Source: JABCPE02 sp963521545
GTDB lineage: Bacteria; Bacteroidota; Bacteroidia; Flavobacteriales; Weeksellaceae
Assembly (NCBI GenBank): GCA_963521545.1
Contig: CAUQVP010000065.1
Coordinates: 1-10,480, forward strand
Length of the DNA: 10,480 nucleotides
Direction: 5' to 3'
How positions within the stretch are numbered: the first letter of the stretch is position 1; each line of letters begins with the position of its first letter. A program made the translations under genes and the position numbers. Below the pieces are notes generated by a model. That model was given only the letters and a program-made list of their open reading frames with translations, was not told the origin of the DNA and did no database searches. Below are positions 1-7,136 of the stretch, piece by piece.

Positions 1-89
1 TTTTCGGCGAATTTAAAATTGGTTTAGAATTATTGATTATCAATGGATTGCTTACCTACATAGGGCTGTGGCTCATCCGAAAGAAATAA
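1..89 (+). CDS. C-terminal end of an integral membrane protein (5' part outside window)
   Basis: The third frame is open from the window edge to a TAA at 87-89 and encodes about 28 residues. They are mostly hydrophobic (ELLIINGLLTYIGLWLI) and end in Arg-Lys-Lys, the pattern of a last transmembrane helix followed by a basic cytoplasmic tail. The other two plus frames have stops within the first 30 bases. A hairpin terminator follows directly, as expected at a gene end. The ending is reminiscent of flavobacterial sodium:solute symporters, but too little is visible to name the family. Confidence 0.6.
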   Translation, partial: FGEFKIGLELLIINGLLTYIGLWLIRKK

Positions 90-95
90 AAAAAT

Positions 96-126
96 AAAAG
101 TTCTACTTTTTGGGTAGAACTTTTTT
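96..126. terminator. Bidirectional intrinsic terminator between convergent genes
   Basis: AAAAGTTCTAC (96-106) pairs perfectly with GTAGAACTTTT (114-124) around a 7-base loop. It is followed by T residues on the plus strand and by a T-rich run (complement of the A-run at 90-99) on the minus strand. It lies 7 bases after the upstream stop codon and about 27 bases beyond the minus-strand fbp stop, so it can serve both convergent genes. Confidence 0.8.
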
Positions 127-152
127 ATTTTGAATGAAATTTTATCAAAGAA

Positions 153-1166
153 TTATTTATGTTTTGCCATAAATTCTTCTGCTTTTTCCACCATTTCTAC
201 ACTTCCACAGAAAAAAGGAACTCTCTGGTGTAGCGAAGTAGGTTCTATTTCTAGGATTCTTTGGAAACCGTTTGTAGCCTTTGCTCCAGCTTGTTCAGCC
301 AAGAAAGCCATAGGATTGCACTCGTAAAGCAGTCTAAGTTTTCCATTTGGTGCATGGGCATAGGAAGGGTAGATATAGATACCGCCTTTTATCATATTTC
401 TATGAAAATCAGCTACTAATGAGCCTATGTATCTGGATGTATAAGGTCTGTTTCCTTCCTCTTCTTGACAATATTTGATGTACTCCTTTACTCCTTGTGG
501 GAATTTAGCGTAGTTTCCTTCATTGATAGAGTAGATTTTACCTGTTTTAGGGTAAGTCATATTAGGATGAGATAGGAAATAAGTCCCTACTGATGGGTCT
601 AGCGTAAAGCCATTTACTCCATTTCCTGTCGTATAAACGAGCATCGTGGATGAACCATAAATAACATATCCTGCCGCTACCTGATTTACGCCTTTTTGTA
701 GGAAATCTTCTATTTTTACAGGAGTTCCTGCTGGAGTTACCCTTCTGTATATAGAGAAAATAGTTCCCACAGATACATTGACATCTACATTAGATGAGCC
801 ATCTAGAGGGTCTATCAGCACCACATAGTTGTTCATGTGGGCGTTGTTCTCGTTTCCTTTTATCTCTATGAAATCTTCATTTTCTTCCGATGCGATACCA
901 CACACGATTTCTCTGTGAGAAAGGGCATCTATAAAAATATCATTGGCAAAAACATCCAGCTTCATCTGTTCCTCGCCTTGCACATTTTCGTTGCCAGCTT
1001 TACCAAGAATATCTGCGATTCCAGCCTTGTTTACTTCTCTATTTACGATTTTAGAGGCTATTTTTATGGAGCTTAATAATCTGGAAAGTTCTCCACTTGA
1101 GAACTTGAAATCATCCTGTTTATCAATGATAAATTCTCCTAAAGATTGTAAAGTCTGGTCTGTCAT
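153..1166 (-). CDS. fbp: Class 1 fructose-1,6-bisphosphatase
   Basis: Encodes a 337-residue cytoplasmic enzyme that hydrolyses fructose 1,6-bisphosphate to fructose 6-phosphate and phosphate, the committed step of gluconeogenesis. Length is normal for class 1 FBPases. Visible family motifs in order are GEEQMKLDVFAND (64-76), ASEEN (92-96), the metal-binding signature DPLDGSSNVDVNVSVGTIF (119-137), YIGSLVADFHRNMIKGG (246-262) and LRLLYECNPMAFLAEQAG (277-294). The acidic residues Glu94-Glu95, Asp119, Asp122 and Glu282 fit the Mg-binding set of the family. The ATG at 1166 gives the expected N-terminus; no Shine-Dalgarno is seen, only an A-rich leader. A possible minus-strand -7 box (GATTTTTG, complement of 1191-1198, one mismatch to TAnnTTTG) lies about 25 bases upstream. 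The gene is divergent from the aspartate kinase gene, with 129 bases between them. Confidence 0.97.
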   Translation of the reverse strand: MTDQTLQSLGEFIIDKQDDFKFSSGELSRLLSSIKIASKIVNREVNKAGIADILGKAGNENVQGEEQMKLDVFANDIFIDALSHREIVCGIASEENEDFIEIKGNENNAHMNNYVVLIDPLDGSSNVDVNVSVGTIFSIYRRVTPAGTPVKIEDFLQKGVNQVAAGYVIYGSSTMLVYTTGNGVNGFTLDPSVGTYFLSHPNMTYPKTGKIYSINEGNYAKFPQGVKEYIKYCQEEEGNRPYTSRYIGSLVADFHRNMIKGGIYIYPSYAHAPNGKLRLLYECNPMAFLAEQAGAKATNGFQRILEIEPTSLHQRVPFFCGSVEMVEKAEEFMAKHK

Positions 1167-1245
1167 AACTTGTTTAATTTAAAAGATTTACAAAAATCGT
1201 AAATTTATACCGAAAAATATACTTTTTTATATCAATCTTATTTAA

Positions 1246-1253
1246 TACTTTTG
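1246..1253 (+). promoter_or_regulatory. Putative promoter -7 element for lysC-olsF
   Basis: TACTTTTG matches the Bacteroidetes -7 consensus TAnnTTTG and lies 42 bases before the aspartate kinase ATG, giving a leader of roughly 35 bases. The -33 region at about 1222-1228 is only a T-run with no clear TTG, so this is a one-box prediction. No leader long enough for a riboswitch or attenuator separates it from the gene. Confidence 0.55.
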
Positions 1254-1295
1254 TAAGTTTGAGTGGAAGACTATAAATGAATTAAAAAAATCTCG

Positions 1296-2537
1296 ATGAA
1301 GATATTCAAATTTGGAGGAGCTTCTGTGAAAGATGCTGATAGTGTGAAAAATGTGCTCAGAGTGCTTAGTATACAAGGCTTTGAGAGGTGTCTGATAGTC
1401 GTTTCGGCTATGGGAAAGACTACTAATGCACTAGAAAGAGTGGTAGAATTTTATTTCAATAAGAGTGACTATCAGCAGGAAATAGCTAAAATAAAGGAAG
1501 GACATATCCAAATTGCAAAAGGACTTTTTGATGAAAATCACCATGTTTTCAGCGAAATCAAATTGTTTTTTGATGATATAGAATCTTTCCTTAGAAGGAA
1601 TAAATCTCCCAATTACAATTTTGTTTATGACCAAGTTGTAACTTGTGGAGAGATGATTTCATCAAAAATATTGAGTGTGTATCTTTCTGATAATGAAGTG
1701 GGTAACCAGTGGCTGGATGCTCGAGATTTTATAAAAACTGACATCAACTACCGTGAAGGAGTAGTTAACTGGGAAGATACAGGGAAGAATATTTCTCAAT
1801 TAGATAAAGCTAAAACCTATGTGACTCAAGGGTTTATAGGTTCGGACGAGAATAATTTTACAGTTTCTCTAGGGCGTGAGGGGTCTGACTATTCTGCGGC
1901 GATTTTTGCTTATTGTTTGGATGCCAAGGATATGACAATCTGGAAAGATGTTCCAGGGGTGATGACTGGTGACCCAAGGAAGTTTGAAAATGTGGAGCTT
2001 CTTTCTAATATTTCCTACGAGGAAGCCATAGAAATGGCGTATTATGGGGCATCGGTAATTCACCCGAAAACCCTGCAGCCGCTGAAACAGAAGAGTATTC
2101 CGTTTTTTGTAAAGTCATTCATCAACCCAGAAAAAGCGGGAACGAAAATAGGAATATCAACCGAAAATCAGCTTTTGGAAAGTTATATTCTAAAAGAAAA
2201 TCAGGTTCTTATGCGTATTTCGACGCGAGATTTTTCGTTCATAGCGGAAGACCACATTAGTTTTATTTTCAGAGAGTTAGCAAAAAGAAATATCAAAGTT
2301 TCTCTGATGCAGAACTCGGCGATATCTCTGGCACTTTGTTTGGAGGATAAATTTAATAATATAGATGAATTGGAGGCTGAGCTGGAGCAAGATTTTAATA
2401 CTGAAATAGTGAAAAATGTGTCTCTATTCACGATAAGAAATGCAAGGTTAGAAAATTTGGATAAGCTGTATGAAGGTAAAAATGTTCTTTTAGAACAGAT
2501 TACCAAAACTACGGTACAAATGATAATAAATGGATAA
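1296..2537 (+). CDS. lysC: Aspartate kinase (monofunctional)
   Basis: Encodes 413 residues. The enzyme phosphorylates L-aspartate to 4-phospho-aspartate, the first step toward lysine/diaminopimelate, threonine, methionine and isoleucine. The N-terminus carries the KFGGAS nucleotide-binding motif (5-10). SLGREGSDYSAA (191-202) and WKDVPGVMTGDPR (216-228) are the amino acid kinase-fold catalytic and ATP-binding segments, followed by YGASVIHPKTLQPL (250-263). Residues from about 300 to the end resemble the paired regulatory ACT domains that sense end products. No homoserine dehydrogenase domain is present, so it is not a ThrA/MetL-type fusion. The start at 1296 places KFGGAS in its usual N-terminal position; only an A-rich stretch precedes it. 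Its last 8 bases overlap the next gene, which suggests one transcript and coupled translation. Which amino acid feeds back on it cannot be read from the sequence; lysC is used as a generic symbol. Confidence 0.95.
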   Translation: MKIFKFGGASVKDADSVKNVLRVLSIQGFERCLIVVSAMGKTTNALERVVEFYFNKSDYQQEIAKIKEGHIQIAKGLFDENHHVFSEIKLFFDDIESFLRRNKSPNYNFVYDQVVTCGEMISSKILSVYLSDNEVGNQWLDARDFIKTDINYREGVVNWEDTGKNISQLDKAKTYVTQGFIGSDENNFTVSLGREGSDYSAAIFAYCLDAKDMTIWKDVPGVMTGDPRKFENVELLSNISYEEAIEMAYYGASVIHPKTLQPLKQKSIPFFVKSFINPEKAGTKIGISTENQLLESYILKENQVLMRISTRDFSFIAEDHISFIFRELAKRNIKVSLMQNSAISLALCLEDKFNNIDELEAELEQDFNTEIVKNVSLFTIRNARLENLDKLYEGKNVLLEQITKTTVQMIING

Positions 2538-4374
2538 TAAAGATATGAGTCTTATTTCTAAAAAAGATTTGATGACAGCTTCTGGACTGGATAAATTCGG
2601 GATTTTCGCAAGTCCTGCGGTTTCGGCTGTTATGAAATTTGCAAAGATAAATAAAGTGAATGCTCTTTATGATAAAGTTAAAAATTATGAAGGGCAGGAC
2701 TTTTTCAATAAATTGCTAGAGGAACTGAATGTCAAATACTTAGCTTTTCAAGAAGATTTGGCTAAAATTCCAAAAACAGGGCCTTTTATATTGGTGGCAA
2801 ATCATCCGCTGGGGGCATTGGATGGCGTGATAATGTGTAAAATTTTATCAGAAATTCGCCCTGATTTTAAGGTGATGGGAAATTTCCTTTTGACGAAGAT
2901 AGAACCGATGGCTCCGTATGTGATTTCTGTAAATCCATTTGAGGGAAGAAAAGAAGCATACAGCAGTATGTCTGGGATGAGAGAGGCGCTGCGACATCTG
3001 AGCGAGGGGCACTGTCTTGGGATTTTTCCTGCGGGAGAGGTTTCTAATAAGAATAATGAGTTTCATGAAATTTTGGACAAAGAATGGGAAAATCCAGCTA
3101 TGAAATTGATAAAAAAAGCGAATGTTCCTGTGGTTCCGATGTATTTTCATGCGAAGAACAGCAAGTTTTTTTATTCAGCTTCCAAAATTCACCCAGATTT
3201 GCAGACGCTTTTGCTTCCTTCTGAAATGGTGAACAAAAGGGAAAAGCCTATAAAAATAAGAATAGGAAGACCTGTAAGTCCTAAAGTATTATCAGATTAT
3301 GAAACTACAAAGGAGCTGGAAAACTTTTTAAGAAGGAAAGTCTATATGATGAAGTCTTATTTTGAAGACCGAAAATCTGTAGCAGAATTCTTGAAGGTGA
3401 AAAATCTAAGTGTCACTCCTAAAAAAGAAGAAGTAGTAGAAAACATCATAGACGAGACGCCTTTAGAGGATATCTTGCAAGATATAGAAAACCTTAAGAA
3501 AAAGGAGGGAAAGGTATTGTTTTCAAATAACAATTATGATGTGTTTTTCACAACATTTGATGAAATTCCTTCCATGATGCGCGAAATCGGGCGTCAGAGA
3601 GAATTGACCTTCAGAGCTGTAGGAGAGGGAACAAATCTTCCTTTTGACTTGGATGAGTATGATAAACACTATCACCACCTTATTCTTTGGGATAATTCTG
3701 ACCAAAAAATCGTAGGCGCTTATAGAATGGCGCTGGGAGCAGAGGTGATGAAAAAACACGGAATTAAAGGGTTTTATACCAATTCATTATTTGATTTTGA
3801 TCAGGAATTGCATCCTTTCTTCAATAAAGTTATAGAAATGGGGCGTGCTTATATTTCTATGGAATATCAGCAGAAGCCTTTGCCGCTGTTCCTTTTGTGG
3901 AGGGGAATTGTCCATGTTTGTCTGAGAAACCCACACCATAAATTTTTGATGGGAGGAGTGAGTATCAGTAGCAGATTTTCGGATTTTTCTAAATCATTGA
4001 TGATTGAGTTCATGCGTTCCAATTATTTTGATCCAGCAGTAGCGCAACATGTTCATCCTAAAAATGACTATAAAGTACATCTCAGTGAACGGGATAAAAA
4101 TCTTTTCTTTGAGGATTTGGACAATGATTTGAACAAATTTGATAAGTTGATAGATGATTTCGAGCCAGAAATGCGTATGCCTGTGCTGATAAAAAAATAT
4201 ATTAAGCAAAATGCGAAGGTTGTTGCATTCAATGTGGATCCTAATTTTAATGATGCTATAGATGGTCTTATGTATATCAGAATCAGGGATTTACCTGAGG
4301 ATACTATTAAGCCTGTTTTGGAAGAAATAAGTGATCAGCTGAAAGAATTTGAAGAAAAAAATAAAAATAATTAA
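2530..4374 (+). CDS. olsF: Fused O-acyltransferase / N-acyltransferase, OlsF-like aminolipid synthase
   Basis: Encodes 614 residues in two acyltransferase domains. The N-terminal half (about 70-290) is a PlsC/LPLAT-type domain with NHPLGALDG (91-99, histidine and aspartate of the catalytic motif) and FPAGE (166-170), like the OlsA/hemolysin-type acyltransferases. A linker at about 290-325 rich in Lys and Glu leads to a GNAT-like OlsB domain (about 330-590), with RELTFRAVGEG (357-367), EMGRAYIS (436-443) and PVLIKKYIKQNAKVVAFNVD (551-570). This domain order is that of OlsF, shown in Flavobacterium johnsoniae and Serratia to make ornithine lipids: the C-terminal part N-acylates the amino acid with a 3-hydroxy fatty acid and the N-terminal part adds the second acyl chain. 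Related Bacteroidetes enzymes use glycine, so the amino acid acceptor is uncertain. The ATG overlaps the end of lysC by 8 bases in another frame, implying translational coupling. No membrane-spanning helix is obvious; such enzymes act at the inner membrane surface. Confidence 0.85.
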   Translation: MDNKDMSLISKKDLMTASGLDKFGIFASPAVSAVMKFAKINKVNALYDKVKNYEGQDFFNKLLEELNVKYLAFQEDLAKIPKTGPFILVANHPLGALDGVIMCKILSEIRPDFKVMGNFLLTKIEPMAPYVISVNPFEGRKEAYSSMSGMREALRHLSEGHCLGIFPAGEVSNKNNEFHEILDKEWENPAMKLIKKANVPVVPMYFHAKNSKFFYSASKIHPDLQTLLLPSEMVNKREKPIKIRIGRPVSPKVLSDYETTKELENFLRRKVYMMKSYFEDRKSVAEFLKVKNLSVTPKKEEVVENIIDETPLEDILQDIENLKKKEGKVLFSNNNYDVFFTTFDEIPSMMREIGRQRELTFRAVGEGTNLPFDLDEYDKHYHHLILWDNSDQKIVGAYRMALGAEVMKKHGIKGFYTNSLFDFDQELHPFFNKVIEMGRAYISMEYQQKPLPLFLLWRGIVHVCLRNPHHKFLMGGVSISSRFSDFSKSLMIEFMRSNYFDPAVAQHVHPKNDYKVHLSERDKNLFFEDLDNDLNKFDKLIDDFEPEMRMPVLIKKYIKQNAKVVAFNVDPNFNDAIDGLMYIRIRDLPEDTIKPVLEEISDQLKEFEEKNKNN

Positions 4375-4381
4375 AATAAAA

Positions 4382-4412
4382 TTTGTTTTTATAAAAAAAA
4401 GGTGTATCTTTG
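4382..4412 (+). promoter_or_regulatory. Promoter for tRNA-Phe
   Basis: TTTG (4382-4385), 19 bases, then TATCTTTG (4405-4412): a full match to the Bacteroidetes -33/-7 pattern. It lies in the gap after the olsF-like stop codon and about 37 bases before the mature tRNA 5' end, so the precursor should carry a 5' leader of about 30 bases. Confidence 0.8.
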
Positions 4413-4449
4413 CATCGCTTTAATCAATAACAGAGAAGCAAATAAGAAT

Positions 4450-4522
<73 letters not shown>

Positions 4523-4525
4523 CAT

Positions 4526-4557
4526 AAGACTTCTGAATTTCAGAAGTCTTTTTGTTT
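4526..4557 (+). terminator. Intrinsic terminator after tRNA-Phe
   Basis: AAGACTTCTGA (4526-4536) pairs perfectly with TCAGAAGTCTT (4540-4550) around a 3-base loop, followed by TTTGTTTT. It begins four bases after the mature tRNA end, so the 3' trailer is short. Confidence 0.9.
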
Positions 4558-4584
4558 TATATGATATTTAAATATGTAATTTTG
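4554..4584 (+). promoter_or_regulatory. Putative promoter for the membrane acyltransferase gene
   Basis: TAATTTTG (4577-4584) is a full -7 match, 22 bases before the ATG at 4607. A possible -33 box TTTG starts within the T-tract of the tRNA terminator (ending at 4554), with a 22-base spacer, slightly long. Terminator tail and promoter therefore overlap. Confidence 0.6.
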
Positions 4585-4606
4585 TGACAATAGAAATAAA
4601 TCACAT

Positions 4607-5689
4607 ATGGAAAAAAACTACATAACGGAGAAAAAAGGCAGAGTAAATGTATTAGATGTGCTTAGGGTAGTAGCTATAGTTATGGTTATTTTATCTCATT
4701 ATTATCTTAACTATCCAGATGTAGGAAGAAAGGTTGCGTGGGGAGCATTGGGGGTGCAGTTATTTTTCATTATTTCTGGTTTTGTGATTTATGCTTCGCT
4801 AGAAAATACTAAAAATTATAGAGATTTTATAGTTAAAAGGTTTCTTCGTTTGTCTCCAGCAATGCTTATTTGCTCTACGATAATTTTTGTTTTTTTTAGA
4901 TTTTTGTATACAGGAGAAGGATATGGAATTTCCAAAGTATTTGTTAATTATTTGATAGCAAATACATTTATAGATCCTACATTTATAAATGTATTTTTTG
5001 GTAGAGTTAGATATTATCATATAGATGGAGCTTTTTGGAGTCTTTGGGCGGAAGTCTGTTTTTATTCATTGATAGGATTTTTATATTTTATAAATAAGGA
5101 AAAATTTATAAAATATTATGTAATTATTTGTTTTGCATTAACTCCTGTTTTCATGTTGTTTTATACATCTACAGGACAGAATGTTTTACAGACAACATTT
5201 TCATTAACAACTGAACAGGCGTATGTATTCAAAATTTATGGAAGGGCACTCGTATTTTTTGATAATTGTTTTTGGTTTTTGATAGGGATTTTTTTATATC
5301 TTTTGTATAAAGACAAGACCAAGAAAAAATATATTTATTATATTATTTTTTTGTTTTTAATTAATATAGTGAAAGATAAATTTTATTTTCCACTGATTAT
5401 ATTTTCAATGATTGCCTTTGCTTTTTTTATGGTGTTTGTCTATGCTCCTCAAAAGGTAGAATTTATAGCACAACCATTACTCTGCAAGATAGGGGTAGCA
5501 TCATATTCTATGTATCTGATACACTATTATTTAGGTATGGTTGCGGTTAAATATCTAAAAGAAAATGTAGCAGACAGTTATATATGGCCTTTTCTTGTGA
5601 TGATATTTGTTATTCTTTTTGGATTGTTTAGCTACAACTATTTGGAAAAACCTTTGGGCAAATTGTATAAAAAAGTTTTTAAGGTCTGA
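4607..5689 (+). CDS. Acyltransferase family 3 membrane protein (OafA/YrhL-like)
   Basis: Encodes a 360-residue multi-pass membrane protein with about ten hydrophobic segments, the length and layout of the acyltransferase 3 family. Members use acyl donors to O-acylate sugars of lipopolysaccharide, capsule, exopolysaccharide or small molecules. Visible family marks are the Arg-x10-His pair in TM1 (Arg20, His31), GVQLFFIISGFVIY (49-62), the basic loop KRFLRLSPAM (77-86), FWSLWAEVCFY (143-153) with the conserved Glu149, and YSMYLIHYY (300-308). There is no C-terminal SGNH domain. The ATG at 4607 follows an A-rich leader. It stands alone between the tRNA terminator and convergent recF, with no neighbouring polysaccharide genes, so the substrate cannot be inferred. 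Its codons are visibly more AT-rich than those of neighbouring genes (many ATA, TTA, TTT), partly because it is a membrane protein, possibly also from recent acquisition. Confidence 0.9.
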   Translation: MEKNYITEKKGRVNVLDVLRVVAIVMVILSHYYLNYPDVGRKVAWGALGVQLFFIISGFVIYASLENTKNYRDFIVKRFLRLSPAMLICSTIIFVFFRFLYTGEGYGISKVFVNYLIANTFIDPTFINVFFGRVRYYHIDGAFWSLWAEVCFYSLIGFLYFINKEKFIKYYVIICFALTPVFMLFYTSTGQNVLQTTFSLTTEQAYVFKIYGRALVFFDNCFWFLIGIFLYLLYKDKTKKKYIYYIIFLFLINIVKDKFYFPLIIFSMIAFAFFMVFVYAPQKVEFIAQPLLCKIGVASYSMYLIHYYLGMVAVKYLKENVADSYIWPFLVMIFVILFGLFSYNYLEKPLGKLYKKVFKV

Positions 5690-5692
5690 TAA

Positions 5693-5713
5693 TTTTGAAT
5701 TTAAATTTCAAAA
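5693..5713. terminator. Possible weak bidirectional terminator between convergent genes
   Basis: TTTTGAA (5693-5699) pairs with TTCAAAA (5707-5713) across an AT-only middle. It overlaps the recF stop codon and lies just after the acyltransferase stop at 5689. The stem is short and AT-rich, so the energy is poor, but it is the only inverted repeat in this tight convergent junction. Confidence 0.35.
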
Positions 5714-6777
5714 ATTTTACTTTCTTCTGTGATATTTTTTACTACATTTTCGGTGCGTTCCTTGTGGGTGTCTGTGATGAAAATCTGTCCAAAATGTTCT
5801 TTGTTTACAAGTTTTACGAGTTGATGCACTCTGGAATCATCTAATTTGTCAAAAATATCATCAAGGAGCAATATAGGGGTTTTTCCAGTGAGTTTTTTTA
5901 GTAAATTCATTTGGGAGAGTTTTAGGGCGATTAAAAACGATTTTTGCTGCCCTTGTGAGCCTATTTTCTTTATTAGTTGTTCATCCATTTCGAATAGCAA
6001 ATCATCCTTGTGAATGCCTTTGGAAGTGTAAGTCAGAATTCTGTCTTTTTCCAAATTTTCTGCAAGTAAAATTCTGAAATCTTGCTCTAAATCAGACTGG
6101 TATGAAATAAGAACTTCTTCTTTTTGATTAGAAATTATTGCATAATATTCCTGTAAAATAGGAATAATTTCCTGAATGAAATTCTTTCTTTTTTCAAAAA
6201 TAATTTGTCCAAATTTCAGCAAAGGTTCATCATAGATTTCTAGGCTGTCTGCATCGAAAGTTCGTGATTTTTGGAAATTTTTGAGAAGAGCATTTCTCTG
6301 CTGAAGTGTTTTTTGATAATGAATAAGGCTGAAAAGATACTCGCGGTCGGTCTGAGAAATCATGGCATCCATAAATTTTCTTCTGCTTTCAGAGCTGTCC
6401 GAAATGAGATTTTGGTCATATGGCGAAATCATTACGGAAGGTAAATATCCTATGTGGTCGGCTATTTTAGAATAGTTTTTATCATTTTTTTTGATGGTTT
6501 TTCTGCTTTCTTTGTTTTGGATTATTTTCAGAATGTCTTCTTTGTTTTCATTGAAAATAAGCGCTTCTATCGAGAAAAAATCTTCATTTTCGGTAATGTT
6601 ATTTAAGTCAGAATTTCCTAAAAAACTTTTCCCAACAGAGAGATAATGCAGAGCATCCAGAATGTTGGTTTTTCCAACGCCGTTATCTCCCACCAGACAG
6701 TTGATTTGAGGAGAAAATTCCATAAATTTTGATGAATGATTTTTGAAATTCTGAAGAGTTAAATTCTTAATAAACAT
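5701..6777 (-). CDS. recF: DNA replication and repair protein RecF
   Basis: Encodes a 358-residue SMC/ABC-like ATPase of the RecFOR pathway, which helps load RecA at single-strand gaps in damaged DNA and at stalled forks; it acts in the cytoplasm on DNA. The N-terminus MFIKNLTLQNFKNH is typical. Walker A is GDNGVGKT (30-37), the ABC signature region GSQGQQKS (273-280), and Walker B with D-loop PILLLDDIFDKLDD (301-314). Length agrees with the family. The start ATG at 6777 sits at the expected position before the first beta strand. It is a single-gene unit here, not next to dnaA or dnaN as in many other bacteria, and it converges on the acyltransferase gene with only 11 bases between stop codons. 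Confidence 0.96.
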   Translation of the reverse strand: MFIKNLTLQNFKNHSSKFMEFSPQINCLVGDNGVGKTNILDALHYLSVGKSFLGNSDLNNITENEDFFSIEALIFNENKEDILKIIQNKESRKTIKKNDKNYSKIADHIGYLPSVMISPYDQNLISDSSESRRKFMDAMISQTDREYLFSLIHYQKTLQQRNALLKNFQKSRTFDADSLEIYDEPLLKFGQIIFEKRKNFIQEIIPILQEYYAIISNQKEEVLISYQSDLEQDFRILLAENLEKDRILTYTSKGIHKDDLLFEMDEQLIKKIGSQGQQKSFLIALKLSQMNLLKKLTGKTPILLLDDIFDKLDDSRVHQLVKLVNKEHFGQIFITDTHKERTENVVKNITEESKIFEI

Positions 6778-6794
6778 AAAACCAAATTAGCCTC

Positions 6795-6802
6795 CAAAGG
6801 TA
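6795..6802 (-). promoter_or_regulatory. Putative promoter -7 element for recF
   Basis: On the minus strand this reads TACCTTTG, a full TAnnTTTG match, 17 bases upstream of the recF ATG, implying a leader of only about 10 bases. No convincing TTG is found at the -33 position. Confidence 0.45.
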
Positions 6803-6843
6803 AGAAATAAACCTAAACAGAAATGAGATTTTTGATATTTTTC

Positions 6844-6874
6844 TTGATATTTCGGCATAAAAATACTACATTTG
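6844..6874 (+). promoter_or_regulatory. Promoter with no protein gene directly downstream
   Basis: TTG (6844-6846), 20 bases, then TACATTTG (6867-6874), matching both Bacteroidetes promoter boxes. Transcription would begin near 6880, but the nearest plus-strand gene starts at 7193, and the only ATG nearby (6878) opens a four-codon frame. The promoter is therefore best explained by a noncoding RNA or a long structured leader. Confidence 0.6.
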
Positions 6875-6879
6875 CGTAT

Positions 6880-6974
6880 GTTTAGTTGGTAGTTATTGGT
6901 TTACGGCGGTTCATTGGTTTTTCTAAAAAAGTTTGTCATAATAGAAAACTGCTTACCAATAACTTACAACAAAC
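6880..6974. repeat. Long imperfect inverted repeat
   Basis: GTTGGTAGTTATTGGT (6885-6900) is the near-perfect reverse complement of ACCAATAACTTACAAC (6955-6970), with two adjacent mismatches. The outer GTTT (6880-6883) pairs with AAAC (6971-6974) past a bulged A. The 54-base interior can form a further 6-bp helix. The short repeated TTGGT / TTATTGG wording is also seen in degenerate intergenic repeats of Bacteroidetes, so a repeat origin is possible. No second copy is present in this window. Confidence 0.7.
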
Positions 6975-7100
6975 GATTTTGAGAATACTGCTAATCAGAG
7001 AATAAAAATTGTAGTGAATAAATTTTTTTAATTTTAATTAAGAAATTTTCTCAAAAACTAAAACTAAAAAATATTATCACATTATTTCAATATTTTACTT

Positions 7101-7136
7101 ACCTTGCCATAATTTTGTGGCAAGGTTTTTTTTTTT
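7101..7136 (+). terminator. Strong intrinsic terminator in the recF-DUF4197 gap
   Basis: ACCTTGCCA (7101-7109) pairs perfectly with TGGCAAGGT (7118-7126) around an 8-base loop and runs straight into eleven T residues (7126-7136). The T-tract is only on the plus strand. No plus-strand protein gene ends here: the nearest upstream gene, recF, points the other way. Confidence 0.85.

Larger units (their letters stand above)
6880..7136 (+). ncRNA. Candidate small noncoding RNA or structured leader
   Basis: This 257-base stretch starts just after a good promoter and ends in a strong intrinsic terminator; no ORF of note lies inside. It contains two distant inverted pairs. The first is a long imperfect hairpin (6880-6974): arms of about 20 bases with a bulge and a 2x2 internal loop, then a 5x2 internal loop and an inner helix GCGGTT/AACTGC (6906-6911 with 6947-6952). 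The second pairs GATTTTGAGAA (6975-6985) with TTCTCAAAAAC (7048-7058, one mismatch). A long hairpin with an internal bubble is the shape of 6S-type RNAs, and a flavobacterial 6S candidate family (6S-Flavo) is known, but I cannot confirm a match. It could instead be a 5' leader of the DUF4197 gene or a degenerate intergenic repeat. The existence of a transcript is inferred. Confidence 0.4.

Noticed and set aside
837..1182. Two plus-strand ORFs of 79 codons over fbp
   Set aside because: They are antisense shadows of a well-conserved FBPase gene.
1167..1295. Lysine riboswitch or attenuator before the aspartate kinase gene
   Set aside because: The predicted leader is only about 35 bases and contains no terminator hairpin; a lysine riboswitch needs well over 150 bases.
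6878..6892. ATG just after the orphan promoter as a leader peptide
   Set aside because: The frame is only Met-Phe-Ser-Trp before a stop. No Shine-Dalgarno or run of regulatory codons follows, so I see no support for a trp-type leader peptide.
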